Origin: Albugo candida
Taxonomy: Eukaryota; Oomycota; Peronosporomycetes; Albuginales; Albuginaceae
Direction: 5' to 3'
Assembly (NCBI GenBank): GCA_905220665.1
Contig: CAJNAR010000006.1
Span: 1-64,000 of the forward strand
DNA: 64,000 nucleotides
Shown: piece after piece, positions 55,899-64,000 of the stretch
Layout: each line of letters starts with the position of its first letter
How positions within the stretch are numbered: position 1 is the first letter of the stretch
The notes under the pieces: generated by a model
What the model was told of the DNA's origin: nothing
What the model saw: only the letters and a program-made list of their open reading frames with translations
Database searches by the model: none
Translations under genes and position numbers: made by a program

Positions 55899-57650
55899 CT
55901 ATTGCACATTAAAATTTCGCGTTTTCATTCCTAATTGTCGCATTTCATCCTCGAAATCTGGTGAGCAGCTTTTAGCGGCATGATCGAGACGTATCGTTCC
56001 GGAAGGCGAGGAATCTGAGCTTGTAGTTGAATCTTCGGCGCTGAAATCGAGATCATCGACAATCATTTGTGGGTCTGAAGTCGGGATCAAAAATAAGAAG
56101 AAAAGCGGAACAATTTTCATCAGACTTCGAATCAAAACTGCACACCATAAATACTGATATGATGTACGTGAGATATCGAGATACGAAGCTATAATAGCGC
56201 CCAGAAATTCACTGACGCTAAATGAAAAGTTGGAGATCGACATCAAGAGCGCAAACATTGTCCCTTCCACTCCTTTCGGACACAATTTCGAGCTCAACAC
56301 CAAAACTGGCATAGCTTTCAATCGCCCAATTACGTCCACAATGACAGTATCTCCGAGTACGAAAATCTGATCGGGAATTCCCAGCTTGAGATTCGTTCTT
56401 GTCACCAAAAGAATATCCAACGCAGAGATAGCTGCAAGACTCAATTGGGAGATGAAAAAAATCCTCCGAAACGAAATTTGCTTGAAAAATGAATTGTACA
56501 AAAGGGTTCCAAGCAGTAAAAAGACAAATCCAAGAGCACTTATCGATCCAAGAAATTCGGGTGTGAAATGAAGTACTTCGGTCGCGTAATAAAACTGAAT
56601 CTGTGAAAAGCTTGGGACCACTGCATGCGAAAGAAAGATCCAAAGTGCGCATTTCCAAATCACAGGTGTGCCAATCGCTTCTTTCAAATGTCGAAGCTGT
56701 CGCGTTGCCGAATTCATACACATGTTGGTGGCATTTGATACCTTTTTCTCTGTCATACGGAGAGCCATTATAAAGACGAGAAGAGGGCCAACAGCAGCGA
56801 AGAAGAAGGACGCTCGAACACCGAGAGTATCGGTTGCTGGACCCGATAAGGTCGATCCTATGACTCCGCCGATGGCCATCGCGCCCCATGAAACAGACTG
56901 AAGATCATTTGCGCCATTCACGGGATCCAAACGGGATACTTCCACCACACGGGCATCAATGACCACATCGATGAAAGCGATTGCAAAGCTTTGAATCGTT
57001 AGCACTACCACTGATCCAAAAGGCGTTGTGATCCCATTGGGAATCGAAAGTATCAAAAAGGTCCAAAGTCCAATAAAACTGCAAATAATTATATACGATT
57101 TTCGGTGGTACTGGAAGAGAGGTAAACTGTCAGACATTATACCATATAACGGTTTGATTCCCCATGGAAATAACACGAGCGTTAATAAAGCTTGTGATTG
57201 TGCTGGTTCTAAGCCCAAATTATCTTTGAAAAAGTAGTTGAGTGCCAGTTTACTAAAGCTCATAAAACCTTGCGCGCAGTACACAGTGGCTACAAGTAGC
57301 ACAAAAAACGTTCCGAATGTTCGTTGTAGTCTCTGTGTCCATTGTTGGATCTGTTCGAAGTACGTCAAGTCTCTTAATGTGGTCATGGAGCTGTCTTGAA
57401 CATTTTTCTCGACATCCTTATCGAGTTCTCGTTTTTTGATGGTCGAAGGAGAAGTCTCGTCCGAGATAATAGAGTTTGTGCCGCAATTAACTGTGACTTG
57501 GGTTGTTGCAGAGTCTGCCGACACTGGTGAGCCGAAAGAAGGCTCGCGAGTGTAACTCAGTGGCGTTTGTATTTGGGACAACCGCGGTGATCGAAGAACC
57601 CGTTTTCGAGCGTTCGAAGTGGTTGGGTCCTCTATACATTCTTGCATCAT
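55899..57650 (-). CDS. BT1/FBT-family membrane transporter (MFS fold)
   Basis: Single frame of 583 aa from the first ATG (57650). About 12 hydrophobic segments follow a 130-residue polar N-terminus. The segments FKDNLGLEPAQSQALL, PWGIKPLYGIMSDSLPLF and YHRKSYIIICSFIGLWTF, then IDVVIDARVVE and LQSVSWGAMAIGG, match the conserved first half of the folate-biopterin transporter family (order of PW-x-KP-x-x-G-x-x-SD and DV-x-D). Pterin or folate transport is known for Leishmania relatives; the substrate here is not known. Plasma membrane or vacuolar location is inferred. Confidence 0.88.
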   Translation of the reverse strand: MMQECIEDPTTSNARKRVLRSPRLSQIQTPLSYTREPSFGSPVSADSATTQVTVNCGTNSIISDETSPSTIKKRELDKDVEKNVQDSSMTTLRDLTYFEQIQQWTQRLQRTFGTFFVLLVATVYCAQGFMSFSKLALNYFFKDNLGLEPAQSQALLTLVLFPWGIKPLYGIMSDSLPLFQYHRKSYIIICSFIGLWTFLILSIPNGITTPFGSVVVLTIQSFAIAFIDVVIDARVVEVSRLDPVNGANDLQSVSWGAMAIGGVIGSTLSGPATDTLGVRASFFFAAVGPLLVFIMALRMTEKKVSNATNMCMNSATRQLRHLKEAIGTPVIWKCALWIFLSHAVVPSFSQIQFYYATEVLHFTPEFLGSISALGFVFLLLGTLLYNSFFKQISFRRIFFISQLSLAAISALDILLVTRTNLKLGIPDQIFVLGDTVIVDVIGRLKAMPVLVLSSKLCPKGVEGTMFALLMSISNFSFSVSEFLGAIIASYLDISRTSYQYLWCAVLIRSLMKIVPLFFLFLIPTSDPQMIVDDLDFSAEDSTTSSDSSPSGTIRLDHAAKSCSPDFEDEMRQLGMKTRNFNVQ

Positions 57651-57953
57651 TATCAGATCACACAAACTTAAGTACAACAGCTTTTTGATTCTATGAACTC
57701 GCTATTAGGGTGAAAAGTGTGGTTGCATGAGTAACTCTCTTCATGGAGCGTTGCTAAGCCTACACCTCGCGAATTTCACTACCAATCCGTAAGCGATTAG
57801 AGCCAGACCCCTAGTTGCGGGATAGGGTAAGGATTATTTCATCCAACTGAAAGATTGGAGATAGGTACCCCAAACGCGAGAGTTGAGTCCGCTTTTCCTC
57901 GCCCCTCGCGATACTTTAGCACCTCAAATTTCTCACGCCATTTTTCATTCGCG
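57651..57953. promoter_or_regulatory. Divergent promoter between BT1 transporter and TM9SF gene
   Basis: 303 nt between divergent ATG codons. The sequence is of average composition; no named element was identified. The reading frame of TM9SF stays open upstream to 57,855 without an ATG, which is not used here. Confidence 0.4.
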
Positions 57954-59876
57954 ATGCGATTTTCTGCACGTTCATGGTGTACCTGTGCTATCCTATTTGC
58001 ACGGTCGGATGCGGCATTCTATATTCCGGGCGTTGCACCAGAATCTTGGGCTGAAGGGGAGTCGATCAAGCTGGAAGTGAATAAGATCACGTCTACCAAT
58101 ACGTTGGTGCCATATGAGTACTATTATTTGCCTTTTTGCGCGCCGTTATCGACCAACGAACAACATGAGAATCTGGGAGAAATCATGGCGGGGGATGCGA
58201 TTATGGACTCGCTTTATATCATTGAAATGAACAAAAATACTCAATGTCGCGTTTTGTGTAAACCTCGTGTGTATACAGCTAAAGAAAGTATGGAGTTTAT
58301 CAGTAAAATTGGGGATGAGTATTATGCCCAGTGGATTGTCGATAATCTTCCCGTACTTTATACTAGCCCCCTTGATGCAGAGACGGCTACTGATACACAA
58401 CCAATTCATCGACGTGGATTTCCAATCGGTGAAGTAGATGACAACGGTTACATGTTAAACAATCATGTTCGTATCACACTTCTTATTAATGAAGATCCTT
58501 ATGTAAGCGAATCAGACACTATGAAGTGGAGAATCGTTGGATTCGAGGTCGTACCGACGTCTATCGAGCATGATGCTGCCAAAGACCCTGTTCCAGGAGA
58601 AGAACTTGACCCAGCTGTATGTGGTGCGCACGGTAGTCCCGAATCGCATCAGTATCTAAGTCCGGAGAAACCAACTAAAGTCTTATACACATACGATGTC
58701 AACTTTGTTAAATCCGATATCTTATGGGAAGAGCGTTGGGATCGAATTATCAGCAGTAAGAGCTCCAATGACCGCATTCATTGGTTTGCCATTGTGAACT
58801 CCTCCATGATCGTTTTGTTTCTTACGGGAATGGTTGCCATGATCATGTTACGAGCCCTTCATCGCGATATCATGAAATATAATGAGGTTGCATCGAGTGA
58901 AGACGCACAAGAAGAGACCGGATGGAAGCTCGTGCACGGCGATGTATTTCGTCCACCACTGTACTCTCCATTGCTGTTTGCAGTTACCGTCGGTAGTGGC
59001 GTGCAAGTTTGCTGTATGAGTGGATCGACAATGGTGATTGCTTTATTGGGTCTTTTATCGCCAGCAAATCGTGGATCTCTGTTGACGACATTATTGCTTC
59101 TGTTTGTCTTCATGGGAAGTTTTGCGGGGTATTTTTCGTCTCGGACATACAAAATGTTTCACGGAAAAGATTGGAAGCGAAACACACTCATGACGGCACT
59201 TTTGTATCCCGGAATTATGTTTACAATCTTTTTCGTGCTAAACACATTTCTGTGGGGAAAGCAGTCATCTCAATCGATTCCCTTTGGGACACTATTTGCG
59301 CTGTTGGTGTTATGGTTTGGTGTATCGGTACCACTGGTATTTCTGGGAAGTTATTTTGGATTCAAAGCTCCAGCAATCGAGCATCCAGTTCGCACGAATC
59401 AGATCGCCCGACAAATTCCAGAGCAAGTTTGGTATCTATCTCCACCGTTAAGTATTTTAGTCGGTGGTATTTTACCGTTTGGGGCGGTCTTTATCGAGTT
59501 ATTTTTCATCATGTCGGCGCTATGGCTACACCAAATTTATTACGTGTTTGGGTTTTTATTCCTCGTTGTCCTGATTTTGATTGCGACGTGCGCGGAGGTA
59601 GCGATCGTTCTGTGCTACTTTCATTTATGCGCTGAAGATCATCGATGGTGGTGGAATTCGTTCCTTACGTCTGGAACTGCAGCGATATACCTCTTTCTGT
59701 ACTCAATTTTATACTTTATGACCAGACTCAACATCACGTCTTTCATCTCAGGGTTCTTATACTTTGGTTATATGGCAATGATCTCGATCACTTTCTTTTT
59801 CATGACCGGTACGATTGGATTTTTTGCTTGTTTCTGGTTTACAAGAACAATTTACAGTTCTATTCGTATCGATTAA
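57954..59876 (+). CDS. Nonaspanin, TM9SF (EMP70) family
   Basis: Single frame; ATG 57954 gives a signal peptide (MRFSARSWCTCAILFARSDA) followed by FYIPGVAPESWAEGE, the conserved start of mature TM9SF proteins; 640 aa. The lumenal domain (about 22-275) includes NNHVRITLLINEDP and then KVLYTYDVNFVKSD and WEERWD. Nine membrane segments follow from about 283. The loop GWKLVHGDVFRPP and YYVFGFLFLVVLIL with CAEVAIVLCYFHLCAEDHRWW are family signatures. The tail ends in SIRID, a variant of the K/R-x-D/E COPI-type sorting signal. TM9SF proteins act in Golgi and endosomes in cargo sorting and adhesion. Confidence 0.95.
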   Translation: MRFSARSWCTCAILFARSDAAFYIPGVAPESWAEGESIKLEVNKITSTNTLVPYEYYYLPFCAPLSTNEQHENLGEIMAGDAIMDSLYIIEMNKNTQCRVLCKPRVYTAKESMEFISKIGDEYYAQWIVDNLPVLYTSPLDAETATDTQPIHRRGFPIGEVDDNGYMLNNHVRITLLINEDPYVSESDTMKWRIVGFEVVPTSIEHDAAKDPVPGEELDPAVCGAHGSPESHQYLSPEKPTKVLYTYDVNFVKSDILWEERWDRIISSKSSNDRIHWFAIVNSSMIVLFLTGMVAMIMLRALHRDIMKYNEVASSEDAQEETGWKLVHGDVFRPPLYSPLLFAVTVGSGVQVCCMSGSTMVIALLGLLSPANRGSLLTTLLLLFVFMGSFAGYFSSRTYKMFHGKDWKRNTLMTALLYPGIMFTIFFVLNTFLWGKQSSQSIPFGTLFALLVLWFGVSVPLVFLGSYFGFKAPAIEHPVRTNQIARQIPEQVWYLSPPLSILVGGILPFGAVFIELFFIMSALWLHQIYYVFGFLFLVVLILIATCAEVAIVLCYFHLCAEDHRWWWNSFLTSGTAAIYLFLYSILYFMTRLNITSFISGFLYFGYMAMISITFFFMTGTIGFFACFWFTRTIYSSIRID

Positions 59877-61150
59877 GCGGCTATACTAGAAAAAGCGTAC
59901 ATGCTTGTCTTTCTTGGTAAGCATTAAATGATACTCAGACCAAGTATACTATTTGTCTTTGCTTGTGTATACGTATGAAGACAGTAGTGTAGCTTCTTTG
60001 CTCAAACTCTGCATGGTATAGCCAATTTCTTGTTGTCGAACCATTTTCCGTACCGACTCAAGTATCCAATCTAGTGAGCGAACATAAGAGCGGGGCGGGT
60101 GGTGCTTCTGGCGTACCGGCGCGTATGTAATGTATGTTACTACCGTACTTTAGAAAGAATTAACTTCAAGTCAAGTGGTTTTTGGTATGAACTGACCTGA
60201 ATGAGTTTATGCGTTTTGGAACCGTTCAAGTTACTCCCAATCACGTGCGTGATCTGTGCAAATTTCATCCCTGGTCGTCTGCCACGCACTTAGCAGAATT
60301 CACACAATATTATTTATGGAAAGCGCACCTTACATTACCGCCATGCTCTTCAATGAGGTTGGCTAAAAAGTATCTGCATTGACTTAGCGAGTGTCGAAAA
60401 GTTTATCTGGTAACCTACGATGACACTTTGCCACTTCGACCATTGAAAACGACGTTACATCCCTATGTAAGCAAAACTTAGTGACCATATACTTGTTAGC
60501 TTGATGCTGCGTACTTTAAACAGCTCGGTCTTTGGTTTCGTACGTGCGATTGTCTCTTCTACTCACAAATTATTTATAGATGTACGACACAAAAGTTTAT
60601 GCAATACGTTTCTGTCGCTTGGAGTCCTTGTCAGACGCCACATTCGCACGACGTTCATATCGCTGAACAGGGCCGCTCGGACCATTGATGCTAAACATTA
60701 GTACTTCGCTATTAACCAATACGTCCAGGTAGCCAGATGTACTGCACACTCATACGTGCGACGACAATTTAGGCGGGAAAAGGTCAAGTGACGCACCAGG
60801 ATGACGAGATAAACGGTGTACCACCGTGTAGAAGATTATATACTTTTTTCTGCCTCTTTCATACAGAACTTTAATCCCTTTATGCATTATTTATCCCTAT
60901 TCATATCGCCTGTCTTAGCAAGCCATTACGATTGGCTTACAAAAAAGGTAGAAGCTTTTGAGTAGCATGATAGAGCCTAGTACGGAGGGTTCAACCAATT
61001 ATGTGTATAGAGAGAGCTATCAATTGCTCTGAGCCACTTACAGTGTTGATTTTTTCCCTCTCCTTTTCCTTCATTTGGTACAAGGATTAACTACGATCCG
61101 TCGACCGAAACAAATATCACTTTTTTTATTTGCCCCACGAAGAATATCAG
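59877..61150. other. Intergenic, nothing recognised
   Basis: About 1.27 kb between the TM9SF and PX genes. Short readings (for example + 60,501-60,701) have no recognisable domain, and no tRNA or repeat was seen. It should contain the promoter of the PX gene. Confidence 0.4.
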
Positions 61151-61981
61151 ATGGAAGCAGAAGAAGTGAAAGCTGTACAGGTGTTTATTCCTGCGGCTCT
61201 CAATAGGCCCACACATACGTTGTACAATATCTTTACGCTAGTGCAGCCGGTCGAGCAGGAATGGATGGTCAATCGACGGTACTCTCAATTCTTACAGCTT
61301 CGACGAGATCTCTGCGCGTGCCTCAGTAAAAATCAAAAGTGTCCTCGATGTCCGATAGTTCTGACTCAAATCCTCAAGTTTTCATTCCCTCACAGAACTC
61401 TCTTTCGAACAAATCGAGTTGTGAGGAAGCGTGTTAAAGTTCTCCAAAAATTTCTTCATCTTTTGATTGATTTAATTTATTTGGATGATACGCCACAGTG
61501 CGTCACATGCAGCCAAAGCATCAGAAATGTCATTCGGCCATTTTTGATTCGTGGCGCCCAACCTGTGGGAAGCTCCGAGCTGACAGTGATCCAAAGCGCA
61601 TTGTCGTTGCAATCGTATAAGGTAGCGCCCCGTTCAGAAAAGTCGAAAGGTGTGGCACCGCTGAACTTTGAGGCATCCTTTTCCTCAACCATTGAATCGG
61701 ATGATTCGGATCAGAAAGTAGATCGATGGGACTCCTTACGCGAGGAGGAGAAGGCAGGATTTCTCAGATCAAGAAAGTATGGTGACGAACGGTGTTATGA
61801 TCCCGCGCTGCCTCTGGAGGAAGCAATGAAAGAAGTCGTACTGGCTGAAGGACTTCCTTGCACAAAAGAAGACGTTGTGGCTCGACTAAGTACGATGTGG
61901 CTAGCATACGAATCGACACCAGTTGAAAAATCTCGTCTATCTATGTATCCCCAGTCAAAGTCAAAGTTTAACCGTATCTGA
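61151..61981 (+). CDS. PX (phox homology) domain protein
   Basis: First ATG 61151 gives 276 aa. The PX domain spans about residues 5-125: VKAVQVFIPAAL, YNIFTLV, then the phosphoinositide-contact RRYSQFLQLRRDL, a proline-poor FSFPHRTLFRTNRVVRKRVKVL and the closing helix LHLLIDLI. PX domains bind phosphatidylinositol 3-phosphate on endosomes. An unusual CPRCP pair sits in the loop between the RRYSQF and FPHRTLF blocks. The C-terminal half is Ser/Asp-rich with a helical end and no further domain. Sorting-nexin-like endosomal attachment is inferred. Confidence 0.85.
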   Translation: MEAEEVKAVQVFIPAALNRPTHTLYNIFTLVQPVEQEWMVNRRYSQFLQLRRDLCACLSKNQKCPRCPIVLTQILKFSFPHRTLFRTNRVVRKRVKVLQKFLHLLIDLIYLDDTPQCVTCSQSIRNVIRPFLIRGAQPVGSSELTVIQSALSLQSYKVAPRSEKSKGVAPLNFEASFSSTIESDDSDQKVDRWDSLREEEKAGFLRSRKYGDERCYDPALPLEEAMKEVVLAEGLPCTKEDVVARLSTMWLAYESTPVEKSRLSMYPQSKSKFNRI

Positions 61982-62162
61982 TGTTTCTGAATATAAATGT
62001 ATAAATCCAAACAATAGAGAGAATCAGATTCTAAAGAAGATTCTGAATCGTAGACTAGCTAGGTACAGTGAACTTAATTAGCGCCCTAGCCCTCATTTAT
62101 CGAATTTCCTTTCCTATCAAAGCTCTGAACGCTCTGAAACCTTGAAGCGTGCGAGTTTGATC

Positions 62163-64000
62163 ATGATCTCACGTGTACTCATTTTTATTTCACTTATTCT
62201 TTGTATATGTCAAGTCGATGGACAGGTCGCTGCTCCAATTATTGTCCGTGGTAATAAATTGTACAATGCTAAAACTAAGGAACGATTCGTCATCGTAGGA
62301 GTAAGACGTTTTCTAACGTAATTTATGCATCAACCTCTCATGACAAGAATGATATTTTAGATGACATATGAGTACGCAGTGAGCGATACATATTACACCA
62401 AATACTCAAAAGAAGTCCTCCGGACCAAACTTGCCGGTCTCAAATACAACACTCTACGTTTGTATGATGTTAATCCCGAAGAATCATACGATAAGTTCAT
62501 GAAAGATATGGCCGAAATTAATGTCTATGTCATCATTTCTGTCTCCCCCGACAATAATCCATATTATGGAAAATACCGATATTCAACTATCGATCGAACG
62601 TTACCCGCTAATGGAAAGGATATGACCAAAACATGTTATCCTGCGTTATTGTTAGAGTACGGGAAAAAGGTACTCTTTTCTAATTCCTACTCAAAAATAG
62701 ACTCAACTCATTCTCTGATTCCAGATTATCAAAAAGTTTGCAGTGCATGACAATCTCTTAGCCATATTAGTCGGTAATGAAATCCTCCAAGTGAATCTTA
62801 AAGCAGCTGCATGCGTAAAGCAATATGCCGCTGATTTGAAAAATTGGATGCGCGTTAATGGGAAGAAAATCCGACTGATTCCCTTAGCGTATGCCGCAGC
62901 CGATAGCAGTTATGGTGACATCATTGAGGATGCTGATAAGTATCATCTTCTTAAAATTCAAGGATTACTTTGTGGTGATCGTATGTCGAATGGAATGATG
63001 GTCAAGAGTATTGACATCTACTTGATCAATGAGTATCGTTTTTGCCCCAGCAGCACCTTCGCGGAAGCATATGAGCGATTCCTCACACTGGCCAAAGGCA
63101 TTCCAATTGTAATTGCGTTTGGCGAGTATGGATGTAAATTGTCGAAAGGGGAACCACGAACGTGGGAAATGATTTCGTATCTGTATGATCCTCCATCCAA
63201 AACAAAAGGATTCTCTGAAGTATTCTCCGGAGGACTTGCGTATTCGTATGGTGAAGCCAAACTGAGCTCAGCATCGCTTTTTCCCATGTTTACTGGCGGG
63301 TCGTCAGAAATCACTGGGAAACCGAGTGATAAGCCTTCCAAAGACTTTTACAATCTGAAACAAGCCTTGAGTAAGCATGAACCATTCCCAGACAAGGCTG
63401 AATGGACATCAAATACAATCTGCAAATGGGTACCTCCGCTGACGTATAAGATTGATCCAAAAAGCAGCATTGCATCAACGGGATTCATCCTTCCCAACTG
63501 TAATTCTCAGCAATTGACACCTAAGAAAGGTGAAACGTGGGTCACTCAAAGTCGGGAAGGAGCCATTTGCACCGATAAAGGGGCGCCTTGCGACGTTGCC
63601 ATTCATGGTAAAGTTGGTACTACGCAGGAGAGTATTTGCGGTGAGTACGAAATAGAGAGCGGTGGTGGTACTTGTTCGAGTTCGAACGATTGTGGAAGCA
63701 ATGGACAATGCGTGATCAATAAAGGTGTGGGCACTTGCCACTGTCTGGCGTGTTATACAGGAGCCGACTGTAGCATCAAAGACTCCAGCTCATGTCTCGA
63801 ATTGACTAGCTCACCAAATGCGCCAAAATTCATTTTTATGGGCGTTGGAGTCTTCCTCATTGTCATGCTCTTTATATTCATGGCGCTCGGAATCCTCGCA
63901 AAAAAGAAAGCAAGCGGTAGGTTCGTTTTCATCTGATGTTTTCTGTATTAATTTCGTTTCGAATAGTGTTATCGGAACTTCGCAGCGAAATGAAATCGCG
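62163..64000 (+). CDS. GH72-like beta-1,3-glucanosyltransferase, membrane anchored (3' end outside)
   Basis: Model: exons 62163-62300, 62361-62669, 62725-63916 and 63967 to beyond 64000; introns of 60, 55 and 50 nt with GT-AG. The last intron is supported by phase and size, otherwise a stop at 63934-63936 would end the gene. A signal peptide (MISRVLIFISLILCICQVDG) is followed by a GH72-type barrel: YNTLRLYDVNPEESYDKFM, ILVGNEILQ with the putative acid Glu, and IVIAFGEYGCKLSKGE with the putative nucleophile Glu, then FSGGLAYSYGEAK. An EGF-like Cys-rich stretch (GGGTCSSSNDCGSNGQC) and a membrane helix (FMGVGVFLIVMLFIFMALG) with a basic tail follow. Such enzymes elongate or branch wall beta-1,3-glucan at the cell surface. 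Confidence 0.88.

Noticed and set aside
56218..56889. Minus-strand ORF of 223 aa overlapping the BT1 transporter
   Set aside because: Alternative frame of the transporter exon on the same strand, with Arg/Ser/Cys-rich composition and no domain.
59009..59635. Plus-strand ORF of 208 aa within TM9SF
   Set aside because: Off-frame shadow of the nonaspanin membrane region.
1..64000. RXLR or CHXC effector genes, CRISPR arrays, rRNA or IS elements
   Set aside because: No secreted short protein with such motifs, no direct-repeat array, and no rRNA or bacterial transposase was found.

Overview
The window looks like nuclear DNA of a compact eukaryotic genome, most probably an oomycete and possibly a white-rust type such as Albugo. 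This is an inference. The reasons are very short GT-AG introns (47-82 nt in the 31 I could place), intergenic gaps as small as 10 nt, decayed LINE, Ty1/copia and Mutator-like elements of the kind found in oomycetes, a cilium/flagellum gene (CFAP144) implying a zoospore-like stage, and large membrane-anchored extracellular proteins with a cysteine repeat I cannot assign to a named domain. No rRNA, tRNA, CRISPR array or bacterial operon was seen.

Layout. 1-6.66 kb: a frame-broken LINE (ORF1, endonuclease, reverse transcriptase, zf-RVT zinc knuckle) on +. 7.0-11.2 kb: a decayed Ty1/copia element on - with divergent LTRs. 11.87-12.96 kb: a MULE transposase relic on -. 13.26-46.2 kb: a dense gene block: MSH6 (+), a JmjC ribosomal oxygenase (-), a 13-repeat cysteine-rich type I membrane protein (-), a SMYD-like SET/MYND methyltransferase (-), triosephosphate isomerase (+), an ankyrin-FYVE protein (-), a small coiled-coil protein (-), CFAP144/FAM183 (+), a ubiquitin-like four-pass membrane protein (+), a DDX51/Dbp6-like helicase (-), a Tudor-like protein (-), ALG10 in 11 exons (-), a TALE homeobox protein (-), a G8/beta-helix ectoprotein carrying six copies of the same cysteine repeat (+), an NDC1-like multi-pass membrane protein (-) and a C2H2-like protein (+). 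46.2-54.0 kb: a gene-poor AT-rich interval holding a second, inverted, highly decayed copy of the 5' LINE. 54.0-64 kb: an unknown multi-exon protein with a GRAM-like C-terminus (+), a BT1-family transporter (-), a TM9SF nonaspanin (+), a PX protein (+) and a membrane-anchored GH72-like glucanosyltransferase (+) that runs off the window.

The genes do not form one pathway. Several serve the secretory and cell-surface system: ALG10 (lipid-linked oligosaccharide), the nonaspanin (Golgi/endosome sorting), FYVE and PX (phosphoinositide-marked endosomes), and the GH72-like enzyme (beta-1,3-glucan remodelling). The most novel material is the pair of large, apparently intronless surface proteins built from the same six-cysteine repeat. 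Gene models with introns were built by hand by requiring GT-AG boundaries, phase compatibility and restored family motifs. Coordinates are exact where stated, but they lack transcript support.
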